Below are positions 1 to 6,645 of a DNA stretch of 9,562 nt, in pieces (positions within the stretch are counted from its first letter, which is position 1; the number at the start of each line of letters is the position of its first letter). This DNA is from Salinisphaera sp035690525. GTDB taxonomy: Bacteria > Pseudomonadota > Gammaproteobacteria > Nevskiales > Salinisphaeraceae. The notes under the pieces are model-generated. The model was not told the origin of the DNA, made no database searches, and saw nothing but the letters and a program-made list of their open reading frames with translations. Location: NCBI RefSeq assembly GCF_035690525.1, contig NZ_DASSKM010000081.1, positions 1 through 9,562 of the forward strand. Reading direction: 5' to 3'. Both the position numbers and the translations under genes were made by a program.

Positions 1-416
1 CGACGGTTATTCTAGAACCCCGGGCAGCCGGGCTGTCCGCGGCGGCGGCGTTCGCCGCCGAATGGAGCGTCGAGCACGGCTTCGATGCGCAGTTGCTTAT
101 CCCGGCAGATATCTCCGAACTCTCGGCGCAAGAGATCGCCACTCTATTGGCCGCGATCGACCACGGGCCGGCGGTCACCATTTGCGCGGCAACCGACGGT
201 GGCACCAATGCGCTGCTGACATCGCCGCCGAATGTGATCCGCTTCGATTTCGGCTTCGGCTCCAGCCGGCGACATATGCTGTCGGCTCGGCAGCGCGGCA
301 TTTCCTGCCGGCTTTTGCGGATGCCAAATCTGAGCCGCGACATCGATACACCGGCCGATCTTCGCGGGCAGCGAATCCATCTCCAACCGACGCGCGGCGC
401 GGGGATGCACCCGTGA
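1..416 (+). CDS. cofC: 2-phospho-L-lactate (or 3-phosphoglycerate/PEP) guanylyltransferase CofC, C-terminal part
   Basis: CofC activates a three-carbon phospho-acid (2-phospholactate, PEP or 3-phosphoglycerate, depending on lineage) with GTP, and CofD then transfers it to Fo in F420 synthesis. The reading frame is open from base 3 with no start, so the N-terminal part lies off the left edge; about 137 residues remain of a family usually a little over 200. Visible family motifs are LLIPADIS (the PAD nucleotide-binding loop), DGGTNALL, a FDFGFGSS-type segment followed by H, and DIDTPADL near the end. The last 15 to 20 residues, after DLRGQ, look like a loose tail. The stop codon overlaps the GTG start of cofE (GTGA, 413-416), which indicates translational coupling. 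The substrate cannot be told from this fragment. Family assignment is firm. Confidence 0.88.
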   Translation, partial: TVILEPRAAGLSAAAAFAAEWSVEHGFDAQLLIPADISELSAQEIATLLAAIDHGPAVTICAATDGGTNALLTSPPNVIRFDFGFGSSRRHMLSARQRGISCRLLRMPNLSRDIDTPADLRGQRIHLQPTRGAGMHP

Positions 417-1192
417 CCAGCGAGATCGCACTGCGCGTACTCCAGGGCATGCCGGACATCGAGCCGGGCGACGACCTGGCCGGCCTGCTGGCTCAAGCCG
501 CCGGGCGGTCGCAGCTCGCCATCCGCAACGGCGACGTTCTGGTCGTCGCCCAGAAAATCGTGTCCAAATCCGAAGGCCGATACGTTCATCTGCCGGGTGT
601 CCAGCCGTCGCGAGAGGCGCGCGAGTTGGCGACACGCGTGCACAAGGACCCGCGAAAAGTACAGGTCATCCTCGACGAATCACGCCGGGTTGTCCGCGCG
701 GCGCCGCCTCGGAGCGACCAAACCGAGGGCGTGCTCATCACCGAGCATCGGCTCGGCTTCGTCTGTGCGAACGCCGCGGTGGACGAGTCCAACATCGACC
801 GACCGGACAGCCTTCTCCTGTTACCCGCCGAGCCCGATGACAGCGCCCGGCGTTTGCAACAGGCACTGGCTGCCGTACTGGGCGCGGAGGTCGGTGTCGT
901 GATCAGCGACACTTTCGGCCGGCCGTGGCGGCGCGGCCTGGTCAACGTCGCGATCGGAATTGCCGGCATTCCGGCCCTGGCCGACCTGACCGGCTCGACC
1001 GACGCCTACGGCCGCACGCTGAAAGCGACTGTCCCGGCGCTGGCCGACGAGATCGCCGCGGCGTCCGGGCTCTTGATGGCCAAGGCCGCCGGCACGCCCG
1101 TCGTGCTTTTCAACGGGCTGCGCTGGCAGGCCGATCCCACAAGTTCGGCGCAGGATCTCCTGCGCCCCGAGACCGAGGACCTATTCCGATGA
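413..1192 (+). CDS. cofE: Coenzyme F420:L-glutamate ligase CofE (monofunctional)
   Basis: CofE adds L-glutamate to F420-0 with GTP, building the polyglutamate tail of F420 in the cytoplasm. At 259 residues it matches stand-alone CofE and lacks the nitroreductase-like C-terminal domain of actinobacterial FbiB. Motifs: GDVLVVAQKIVSKSEGR (40-56), AAVDESNID (121-129), SDTFGRPWRRG (165-175), DAYGR (197-201), ADE (211-213), and the ending DLLRPETEDLFR common in proteobacterial members. I chose the GTG at 413: homology begins there (IALRVLQGMPDIEPGDDL), a GGGGA stretch lies upstream, and it overlaps the cofC stop. The longer open frame back to base 62 reads across cofC in another frame and is low-complexity Arg/Ala. 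The stop overlaps the ATG of npdG (ATGA, 1189-1192). Assignment is confident. Confidence 0.93.
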   Translation: MTSEIALRVLQGMPDIEPGDDLAGLLAQAAGRSQLAIRNGDVLVVAQKIVSKSEGRYVHLPGVQPSREARELATRVHKDPRKVQVILDESRRVVRAAPPRSDQTEGVLITEHRLGFVCANAAVDESNIDRPDSLLLLPAEPDDSARRLQQALAAVLGAEVGVVISDTFGRPWRRGLVNVAIGIAGIPALADLTGSTDAYGRTLKATVPALADEIAAASGLLMAKAAGTPVVLFNGLRWQADPTSSAQDLLRPETEDLFR

Positions 1193-1860
1193 AGATCGCT
1201 ATTCTTGGAGGAACCGGCCCGCAGGGCCGCGGCCTCGCGCTCCGCTTCGCCCGGGCCGGCGTGGATGTCGTGCTGGGCTCGCGTCAACGGGAACGCGCGG
1301 CGCAGACCGTCGAAGAGCTCAAAGCACAGATTCCCGAGGCTCAGGGCACGCTGACCGGCGCCGACAACGAGACGGCGGTCGCCGAGGCCGGCGAGATGGT
1401 GTTCCTGGCCACGCCGTACGGCGCGCATGACGCCACGCTTGCCGCACTTCGGCCCAAGCTCGCCGGAAAAATTCTTGTGGATCTGGTGGTGCCGCTCGCC
1501 GACGGCAATCCCAAGAAAGTGGACATGCCGCCCGAAGGCTCGGCGACGGAGGCTGCCCAGGCGTTGCTCGGAGCTGAAATCCCGGTCGTCGGCGCTTTGC
1601 ATAACGTCTCGGCGCATAGCCTGAACGCGCTCGACCAGCCGATCAATTGCGACGTTCTGGTCTGCGGCGACGATATCGATGCCAAAAAGAAAGTGATCGC
1701 GCTGATCAAGCGTATTGGCGTCGAAGCCTACAACTGCGGCCCGGCCTACAGCGCCCGCTGCATCGAAGCGATTACGCCGCTGCTCATTCGCCTGAATATT
1801 TCCAAAGCCGTGCCCTTCACCGGAGCAGGTATCCGTATTTGGGCACCCGGCACGTCATAA
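1189..1860 (+). CDS. npdG: NADPH:coenzyme F420 oxidoreductase (F420-dependent NADP reductase)
   Basis: This enzyme exchanges hydride between NADP(H) and F420. In aerobic bacteria it mainly makes F420H2 from NADPH for F420-dependent reductases. The 223-residue protein is of normal length and starts with a Rossmann fold: IAILGGTGPQGRGLA (3-17), then GSRQRERA (30-37), where S31, R32 and R36 fall at the positions that hold the NADP 2'-phosphate in archaeal FNO. Later family features are FLATPYGAH, LVDLVVPL and GALHNVSAHSL. The ATG sits in the cofE stop (ATGA) with GAGGA at 1175-1179, so it is translationally coupled to cofE. A longer frame back to 925 is a shadow of cofE. Its presence means the operon both makes and reduces F420, so a dedicated F420H2 consumer is expected nearby, and the next gene fits. 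Confidence 0.93.
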   Translation: MKIAILGGTGPQGRGLALRFARAGVDVVLGSRQRERAAQTVEELKAQIPEAQGTLTGADNETAVAEAGEMVFLATPYGAHDATLAALRPKLAGKILVDLVVPLADGNPKKVDMPPEGSATEAAQALLGAEIPVVGALHNVSAHSLNALDQPINCDVLVCGDDIDAKKKVIALIKRIGVEAYNCGPAYSARCIEAITPLLIRLNISKAVPFTGAGIRIWAPGTS

Positions 1861-1894
1861 GAACGCGGCCAGTGCGCCGCCGAATCACTATAAC

Positions 1895-1900
1895 GGAGGA
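1895..1900 (+). promoter_or_regulatory. Strong ribosome binding site of the LLM oxidoreductase gene
   Basis: GGAGGA lies 8 bases before the ATG at 1909. It is the best Shine-Dalgarno match in the plus-strand block and fixes the start. It suggests the oxidoreductase is translated more strongly than the overlapping cofactor genes upstream. Confidence 0.8.
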
Positions 1901-1908
1901 CTTAGATC

Positions 1909-2910
1909 ATGGAATTCGGTATTTGTTTCAAGGGATTCGTCAGCCCCGAGCGCGCGCGTCATCTGGTGCGTCAGGCCGAAACCGGCGGTTTCAGTCATTG
2001 CTGGTTCTACGACTCGCCGATTCTCTGGCCGGACCCCTACCCGATGATGGCCATGTGCATGGAGCACACCACGAACATGCGCTTCGGGCCTTGTGTCACC
2101 AATCCGAATGCCCGCGACTGGTCGATGGCGGCCAGCCTGTTCGGTAGCCTCGCCCGTCAGGGCGGCGGCCGCTTTGATGTCGGCCTCGGCCGCGGCGACA
2201 GCTTCCTGCGGATGATGGGCAAGAAGCCGGCCAAGCTGGCCCGGGTTGCCGAATTCACGGAAAAGCTCAAGGCCGTGATACGCGGCGAAGAGATCGAATA
2301 CGAAGAAATCACCGAGTCGGTTCAGTTCTCGTGGGCGCAAGGCCACGACGTACCGGTCTGGATCGCCGCCTACGGACCGAAAGCACTGAAAACCGCCGGC
2401 GAGTACGGTGACGGCGTGATCCTACAGATCGCCGATCCGTCCATTTGCAAATGGCTGGCCGATCAGGCGATTAACGCCGGCGAGGCGGCCGGTCGAGATA
2501 TGTCCAACTTTCGGGTCATGTCGGCCGCGCCGGCTTTTACCGGCCCGATGGATGAATGCATCGAAAAGACCCGCTGGTTCCCGGCGATGGTCGGGAATCA
2601 TGTCGCCGACATCGTCGAAAAATACGGCCAGGATACCGATCGGGTGCCGCGCAGCCTGACCGAATACATCGAAAAACGGCGCGGCTACGATTACAAGAAG
2701 CACGGCCAGAGCGACAATCCGTATCTCGACTTCATCACCCCGGATATCGTCGAAAGCTTCGGTGTGCTCGGCCAAGTCGACGACCACATCGACAAGCTGA
2801 AGCAGTTGGAAGCGGCCGGCATTACCCAGTTCAACATCTACCTCGACAACGGAGATGAGGAACGCCTTATCGCCGACTATGCCGAAAAGATCATTCCAAA
2901 AATGAGCTGA
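1909..2910 (+). CDS. LLM-class F420-dependent oxidoreductase (CPS_4043-like); candidate pyrimidine reductase
   Basis: This 333-residue protein is a luciferase-like TIM-barrel oxidoreductase related to methylene-tetrahydromethanopterin reductase. It resembles the orphan family named after Colwellia CPS_4043, whose proteobacterial members are, as I recall, often the only F420 LLM enzyme in their genome. Seen in the sequence: CFKGFVSPE at the N-terminus, DSPILWPDPYP (35-45), GPCVTNPNARDW (60-71), GRFDVGLGRGDS (87-98), PVWIAAYGPKALKTAGEYGDGVIL (split: PVWIAAYGPKAL at 149-160, then GEYGDGVIL) and a C-terminal VDDHIDKLKQLEAAGI segment. It follows npdG after 48 bases and is probably in the same operon. 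The substrate is not shown by the sequence. The neighbouring RutR-like regulator, dihydropyrimidinase and beta-ureidopropionase, with no PreA/PreT in view, suggest reduction of uracil/thymine to the dihydro form with F420H2. It is not RutA, which has a different role and operon. Family call strong, substrate inferred. Confidence 0.85.
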   Translation: MEFGICFKGFVSPERARHLVRQAETGGFSHCWFYDSPILWPDPYPMMAMCMEHTTNMRFGPCVTNPNARDWSMAASLFGSLARQGGGRFDVGLGRGDSFLRMMGKKPAKLARVAEFTEKLKAVIRGEEIEYEEITESVQFSWAQGHDVPVWIAAYGPKALKTAGEYGDGVILQIADPSICKWLADQAINAGEAAGRDMSNFRVMSAAPAFTGPMDECIEKTRWFPAMVGNHVADIVEKYGQDTDRVPRSLTEYIEKRRGYDYKKHGQSDNPYLDFITPDIVESFGVLGQVDDHIDKLKQLEAAGITQFNIYLDNGDEERLIADYAEKIIPKMS

Positions 2911-3147
2911 CAAGAGACAGGCTGCGGACGCACTCCGGCCATTTATACGATAGCCTGTGCCCCGCGCCAGCCTGCTGGTCATCGCGGTGCTGTCCGGCAC
3001 CGTGATGGGCAGCGTCGCGATGCGATCGGCGGGCAATGAAAACGACTACCGATGCGGAACCGGAGCAGCCGCGATCGCGGGCCGAACGAGCAATGACCGA
3101 ACGCAAGCAAGCTAGCGCTACCGTCCCTATTATCTCCCAAAAGCGGA
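2911..3147 (+). other. Intergenic region upstream of the RutR-like regulator
   Basis: These 237 bases separate the LLM gene from the regulator and probably hold the regulator's promoter. I see no intrinsic terminator with a T-run. TTATACGAT at about 2942-2950 resembles a -10 element but lacks a good -35 at proper spacing. TAGCGCTA (3113-3120) is a perfect 8-base palindrome. I see no TTGACCA/TGGTCAA palindrome like the E. coli RutR operator. A 52-codon frame from GTG 2957 to 3115 has a hydrophobic start but no ribosome binding site, so it is not called as a gene. Confidence 0.35.
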
Positions 3148-3825
3148 ATGCTGTTGAACACGCGGCCGAACAAAACCCAGCCTAGACGACACTCGATAAC
3201 CGGCGAGGGCAATCGCCAGCGCATACTATCCGCGGCCGAAGAAGTATTTGCGGCGTACGGCTATAATGGCGGCACCGTGGGGATGATCGCGGAGCAGGCC
3301 CGGCTTTCAAAACCGAATGTTCTCTACTACTTCCCCTCGAAAGCCGAGATTTACGACCGTCTTCTGGTATCGATCCTCGATGACTGGATCGGAAAGATGG
3401 CTCTGTTCGAGCAGGCGGGTGACGAGCCCGCCGACAAGATCGCGGCTTATATTCGCGGGAAAATCGCGTTCTCCCGCATACGACCGAATGCGTCTCGGGT
3501 TTTTGCCAACGAGATCATCGGCGGCGCCCGTAATCTCGAGAAAGCGATACACGCGCGTTTGCGCCCCCAGCTAAAAAAAGACGTCGAACTGGTCTACTGC
3601 TGGATAAGAGACGGCAAGATCGATTCGATCGATCCCTATCATCTTTTTTTCCTGATCTGGTCGTCTACCCAGTCGTACGCCGATTTTTCCGCACAAATCC
3701 GAATGCTTCTACAAAAAGAGCAGCTTGAGACCGAGGATTTTAAGGCTGCCGAAACATTTCTCATCAATCTCGTCCTCAAGGGCTTAGGATTGTATGCAGA
3801 ATCCGGGGCCAGGACGCGCGGATAG
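3148..3825 (+). CDS. TetR-family transcriptional regulator, RutR-like
   Basis: A 225-residue one-domain-plus-ligand-domain repressor. After a basic tail of about 20 residues comes the TetR DNA-binding domain: RQRILSAAEEVFAAYGYNG (23-41) and the recognition helix region LSKPNVLYYFPSKAEIY (53-69). The C-terminal half keeps RutR features: ASRVFANEIIGGA (115-127), a GKIDSIDPYHL stretch and IWSSTQSYADF (170-180), closely matching IWASTQHYADF of E. coli RutR, which binds uracil and thymine. RutR normally governs pyrimidine use, so this protein probably senses a pyrimidine and controls the LLM operon, the minus-strand block, or both. ATG 3148 has only a weak upstream purine stretch (AAGCGGA), so the true start may lie a few codons downstream. 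A and T runs inside it suggest lower GC than cofE or npdG. It converges on the deaminase gene with 28 bases between stops. Confidence 0.88.
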   Translation: MLLNTRPNKTQPRRHSITGEGNRQRILSAAEEVFAAYGYNGGTVGMIAEQARLSKPNVLYYFPSKAEIYDRLLVSILDDWIGKMALFEQAGDEPADKIAAYIRGKIAFSRIRPNASRVFANEIIGGARNLEKAIHARLRPQLKKDVELVYCWIRDGKIDSIDPYHLFFLIWSSTQSYADFSAQIRMLLQKEQLETEDFKAAETFLINLVLKGLGLYAESGARTRG

Positions 3826-3853
3826 CCTAAGCGCCCGGGCATGCCGCAATGGC

Positions 3854-4309
3854 TCAGTCGCCAATATCCTCGTTCCAAAGCTCCGGTTTTTCGGCCATGA
3901 AACGGCGCATGAGCGCAGCGCAATCGGCGTCATGCAGCACCGCGACGGCGACGCCGCGTTCGGCAAGTAGCGCCTCGTCGCCGGTGAAGTTCTCGTTTTC
4001 CCCGATGACGATGCGTGGGATGCCATAAAGAAGAATCGCGCCGCTGCACATAGCACAGGGCGAGAGCGTGGTGTAGAGCGTCACGTTCTTGTAAAACGCG
4101 CCGGGCTGCCGGCCGGTGGCTTCCAGGGCGTCCATCTCGGCGTGCAGGATGGCGCTATCGCGCTGGACGCGGCGATTATGGCCCGCACCGACGACCTCAC
4201 CCTCCCGGACCAGCACACAGCCAATCGGTACGCCGCCCTCATCGAAGCCTTGCCGCGCTTGCTCGAGCGCCTGATACATATAGTGCTTGTCGCCGTCTGC
4301 TTTGCCCAT
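3854..4309 (-). CDS. Cytosine deaminase, yeast FCY1-like zinc type
   Basis: Converts cytosine to uracil and ammonia using zinc-activated water. The 151-residue protein has the cytidine-deaminase fold: H56-A-E58 gives a zinc ligand and the catalytic glutamate, and P84-C85-A-M-C88 gives the two cysteine ligands. It aligns almost end to end with yeast cytosine deaminase (158 residues): GGVPIGCVL, GHNRRVQRDSAILHAE, LYTTLSPCAMCSGAI, YGIPRIVIGENENF and the end WNEDIGD. N45, F108 and D148 match yeast N51, F114 and D155, which contact the base. It is thus more specific than a general nucleoside or guanine deaminase, and unrelated to the amidohydrolase CodA. It is the last gene of the minus block, 53 bases after the codB remnant, with a weak ribosome site. 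It would feed cytosine into the uracil pathway encoded upstream. Confidence 0.87.
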   Translation of the reverse strand: MGKADGDKHYMYQALEQARQGFDEGGVPIGCVLVREGEVVGAGHNRRVQRDSAILHAEMDALEATGRQPGAFYKNVTLYTTLSPCAMCSGAILLYGIPRIVIGENENFTGDEALLAERGVAVAVLHDADCAALMRRFMAEKPELWNEDIGD

Positions 4310-4362
4310 ATTTTGACTCGCGTTTGCAGGAACGAATGCGTTACGAAGACTCTTGTTAACGG

Positions 4363-4830
4363 CTATGCCTTCACGGGCGCGTGATCCTGGGAGTGACCGA
4401 GCAGACTCAGGACCTTGTCGAAGGCAATATAGCCGACGACCGCGGCGATGATGCCGTTGATTGGCGGCACACCCGGACTGAAGAAAGCGATCAGACTGGC
4501 CAGAACATATGCGCCGATTCCGGCCCAGTTGAATTTGCGAAAATGCGTCTGCTCCAGCAACGTATACTTACCGCGGTGCTTGTAGAAGAAATCGGCAATG
4601 ATAATGCCGCCGATCGGTGGAATGAGTGTGCCGAGTAGCAGCAGGAACTGCACCAAGTACAAATCGATACGCATCAGCCCCAGCACCGTTCCGACCACGG
4701 CACCGCAGATGGTTATAAGTCGGCGATTTTGGGTACGCAGAAAGTTGCAACCCGCGACAGAGAAAGTGAGAAAGTTATTATCATCGCTGACGCGCAGGGC
4801 CACTCTCCCGAAACGTGGTCTGGACGACAC
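4363..4830 (-). pseudogene. Truncated cytosine permease (codB-like NCS1), C-terminal third only
   Basis: The 155-codon frame matches only the C-terminal part of CodB-type NCS1 permeases (about 420 residues). SDDNNF corresponds to the family's TNDN motif, followed by NRRLITICGAVVGTVL, a transmembrane stretch LVQFLLLLGTLIPPIGGIII, then ADFFYKHRGKYTLLEQ, KFNWAGIGAYVLASLIAFF, and GVPPINGIIAAVVGYIAF. That leaves about four membrane segments of twelve. The first 15 codons after GTG 4830 do not look like CodB, and an in-frame TAG lies just upstream, so the rest has been deleted or has decayed. The surviving part has no internal stop, so the loss may be recent. Its place directly before a cytosine deaminase fits a former codB-deaminase pair. 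A functional short protein is unlikely. Confidence 0.8.
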
Positions 4831-4866
4831 GAAAGTCTATCGAGGACGTAAAAGGCGCGTCGACGG

Positions 4867-5021
4867 CTAGTCATCTAAGCGAACAAGTATGTCGTCGTCC
4901 CGCCATTGCAAATAGGCTTCACCCAGCGCATTGATATCGGGTGCCATGCGTGCGCCGCCAATGCCGCAAAGTCGTCGCTATGGTCGATAATGTCCCTGAG
5001 AGGTAGGCCGAAAGCACATAT
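4867..5021 (-). pseudogene. Short frameshifted coding remnant, family not recognised
   Basis: Two overlapping minus-strand frames together read like one protein end. The first frame gives FGLPLRDIIDHSDDFAALAA before drifting into unlikely residues and a stop at 4875-4877. The other frame continues with RMAPDINALGEAYLQW and then RDDDILVRLDD, ending in TAG at 4867-4869. A single-base indel near 4945-4955 would join them. Upstream the first frame is closed by TAA at 5022-5024. No start or ribosome site is visible. I cannot name the family. It lies between the dihydropyrimidinase stop and the broken codB, so it may be debris from the same deletion. It could also be chance coding bias in GC-rich DNA. 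Confidence 0.3.
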
Positions 5022-5045
5022 TTATGGCGACTGCGCCTTCGGCCT
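5005..5045. repeat. Inverted repeat downstream of dihydropyrimidinase
   Basis: AGGCCGAA (5005-5012) is the exact reverse complement of TTCGGCCT (5038-5045). The spacer holds a smaller stem, GGCG/CGCC (5026-5029 with 5034-5037). An alternative pairing exists between AAAGCA (5011-5016) and TGCTTT (5045-5050). It lies 24 bases past the dihydropyrimidinase stop on the minus strand. No T-run follows, so a classical intrinsic terminator is doubtful; it may be a processing or REP-like hairpin. Confidence 0.4.
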
Positions 5046-5068
5046 GCTTTTAAAGCGCAGGGGGTTAG

Positions 5069-6511
5069 TTATGTGCGCTCCACCTTCTGCGGTGCGTTGC
5101 GCCGGGCACGCTCGTCCATGCCGTCGAACGGCCGTGCGAACGGCGGACGATCGATGTAACGCCCGGCGCCGCGTTCGGCCCGTAGTTCACCGTCGCGCCA
5201 GACGATGCGCCCCTGGCTGACGGTATGGCTCGGAACCCCGCGTACGGTTCGGCCTTCGAAGATATTGAAGTCGACATTCTGATGATGCGTCTTGGCCGAG
5301 ATGGTTCGTGTGCCTTCCGGGTCCCAGACGACAACATCCGCATCGGCGCCTACACTGACCGTGCCCTTCCGGGGGTAAACGTTGAAAATCTGAGCGGTGT
5401 TCGTCGAGGTCACGGCCACGAACTCGTTCATGGTCAACCGGCCGGTGTTCACGCCGGCATCCCAGATCACCGCCAGACGATCCTCGACGCTGCCGGTTCC
5501 GTTGGGGATCTTGGTGAAATCTTCGCGACCCATGGCCTTCTGATCGGCGCAGAAACAGCAGTGATCAGTCGCGGTAGTCTGCAAATTACCGCCCTGTAGC
5601 GCACGCCAGAGTGCGTCCTGGTGCTCTGGCGCACGGAACGGCGGGCTCATGACATGAGCTGCCGCGAACTCGAAATCCGGATGACGATAGACGCTGTCGT
5701 CAATCAACAGGTGCCCGGCCAGACACTCGCCGTACACCCGGTGGCCTTCGGCTCGTGCGCGGGTGATCGCGTCCACGGAGTCCTTGCAGGAGTTGTGAAC
5801 GATATACAGCGGTACATTGAACGTCTGGGCGAAACGAATGGCGCGATCCGCCGCTTCGCCTTCCACCGCGGGCGGACGCGAAAGCGGATGCGCTTCCGGG
5901 CCGGTGATGCCGGCCTTGAGCATCTCCTGCTGAAGCTGATACACCAGCTCGCCGTTTTCGGCGTGCACGGTCGGAATGGCACCCAGTTCCAGGGCACGAC
6001 GAAAACTGTTGGCCATGATCTCGTCGTCGGCCATCATGATGTTCTTGTACGCCATGAAATGCTTGAAGCTGTTCACGCCGCGCTCGTGGACCAGCGTGCC
6101 CATGTCTTCGTGGACCGAATCGTCCCACCAGGTCACAGCGACATGGAACGAGTAGTCGGCCGAGGCCTTCTCGGCCCAGCCACGCCATTTTTCGTAGGCG
6201 TCCAGCAGCCGCTCCTGCGGAGCGGGAATCACGAAATCGATGATCATGGTGGTACCGCCGGCCAGCCCGGCCGCCGTACCCGTATAGAAATCTTCGCTCG
6301 CCGTGGTGCCCATGAACGGCATCTGCATATGCGTATGGGGGTCGATCCCGCCCGGCATGACATACTGACCCGATGCATCGATGATTTCTGCACTGGAGGG
6401 CGCATCGATATCCTCGCCAACGGCGACAATCCGGCCTCCATCGCAGAGCACATCCGCCTTGAAGCTTTGATCGGCGTTGACGACTGTTCCGTTCTTTATA
6501 AATACAGACAT
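5069..6511 (-). CDS. hydA: Dihydropyrimidinase / D-hydantoinase
   Basis: Hydrolyses the ring of 5,6-dihydrouracil or dihydrothymine to N-carbamoyl-beta-alanine or its methyl form; many members also open hydantoins. The 480-residue protein is a full-length binuclear-metal amidohydrolase: H59-T-H61 after GGIDPHT, carboxylated lysine K150 (NSFKHF), H183 (VHAENGE), H239 (YIVHNS) and D316 (TTATDH). The substrate positions of the family are all present: Y155, S289 (VMSPPFR) and N337 (IPNGTGS). The ATG at 6511 is preceded by AAGGAG (6518-6523). It is transcribed after the NCS1 permease gene, 134 bases away, and upstream of the codB remnant. Context with beta-ureidopropionase and cytosine deaminase favours pyrimidine breakdown over hydantoin use. 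Residues and length support an active enzyme. Confidence 0.94.
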   Translation of the reverse strand: MSVFIKNGTVVNADQSFKADVLCDGGRIVAVGEDIDAPSSAEIIDASGQYVMPGGIDPHTHMQMPFMGTTASEDFYTGTAAGLAGGTTMIIDFVIPAPQERLLDAYEKWRGWAEKASADYSFHVAVTWWDDSVHEDMGTLVHERGVNSFKHFMAYKNIMMADDEIMANSFRRALELGAIPTVHAENGELVYQLQQEMLKAGITGPEAHPLSRPPAVEGEAADRAIRFAQTFNVPLYIVHNSCKDSVDAITRARAEGHRVYGECLAGHLLIDDSVYRHPDFEFAAAHVMSPPFRAPEHQDALWRALQGGNLQTTATDHCCFCADQKAMGREDFTKIPNGTGSVEDRLAVIWDAGVNTGRLTMNEFVAVTSTNTAQIFNVYPRKGTVSVGADADVVVWDPEGTRTISAKTHHQNVDFNIFEGRTVRGVPSHTVSQGRIVWRDGELRAERGAGRYIDRPPFARPFDGMDERARRNAPQKVERT

Positions 6512-6517
6512 AATGAA

Positions 6518-6523
6518 CTCCTT
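6518..6523 (-). promoter_or_regulatory. Ribosome binding site of dihydropyrimidinase
   Basis: On the minus strand AAGGAG stands 6 bases before the ATG at 6511. This fixes the start and gives efficient translation independent of the permease gene upstream. Confidence 0.75.
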
Positions 6524-6645
6524 CGCTCCTCCGTCGCTTTGGCTTTGGTGACTTCTTGGTCGATTAAAAGTCGGGCTTTATCCGTTACATGCTATTGCGA
6601 AGCAACGCCACGAAAACACTGGCGCGTGCATCAAGCGCGGGCCTG

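Noticed and set aside
40..60. GC-rich hairpin CGGCGGCG/CGCCGCCG
   Set aside because: It encodes the alanine run of CofC and is explained by codon choice; it lies inside the gene.
62..412. Upstream extension of the cofE frame to ATG 62
   Set aside because: It reads across cofC in the wrong frame and is Arg-rich without homology; the GTG at 413 fits the overlap and the family start.
925..1188. Upstream extension of the npdG frame
   Set aside because: It lies inside cofE in another frame; the Rossmann motif begins directly after ATG 1189.
2957..3115. 52-codon GTG frame with a hydrophobic N-terminus
   Set aside because: No ribosome binding site, no recognisable family, and a low-complexity second half; probably chance in the region before the regulator.
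3833..3840. GCCCGGGC palindrome between the converging regulator and deaminase genes
   Set aside because: Self-complementary with no loop and no T-run, so not a terminator on present evidence.
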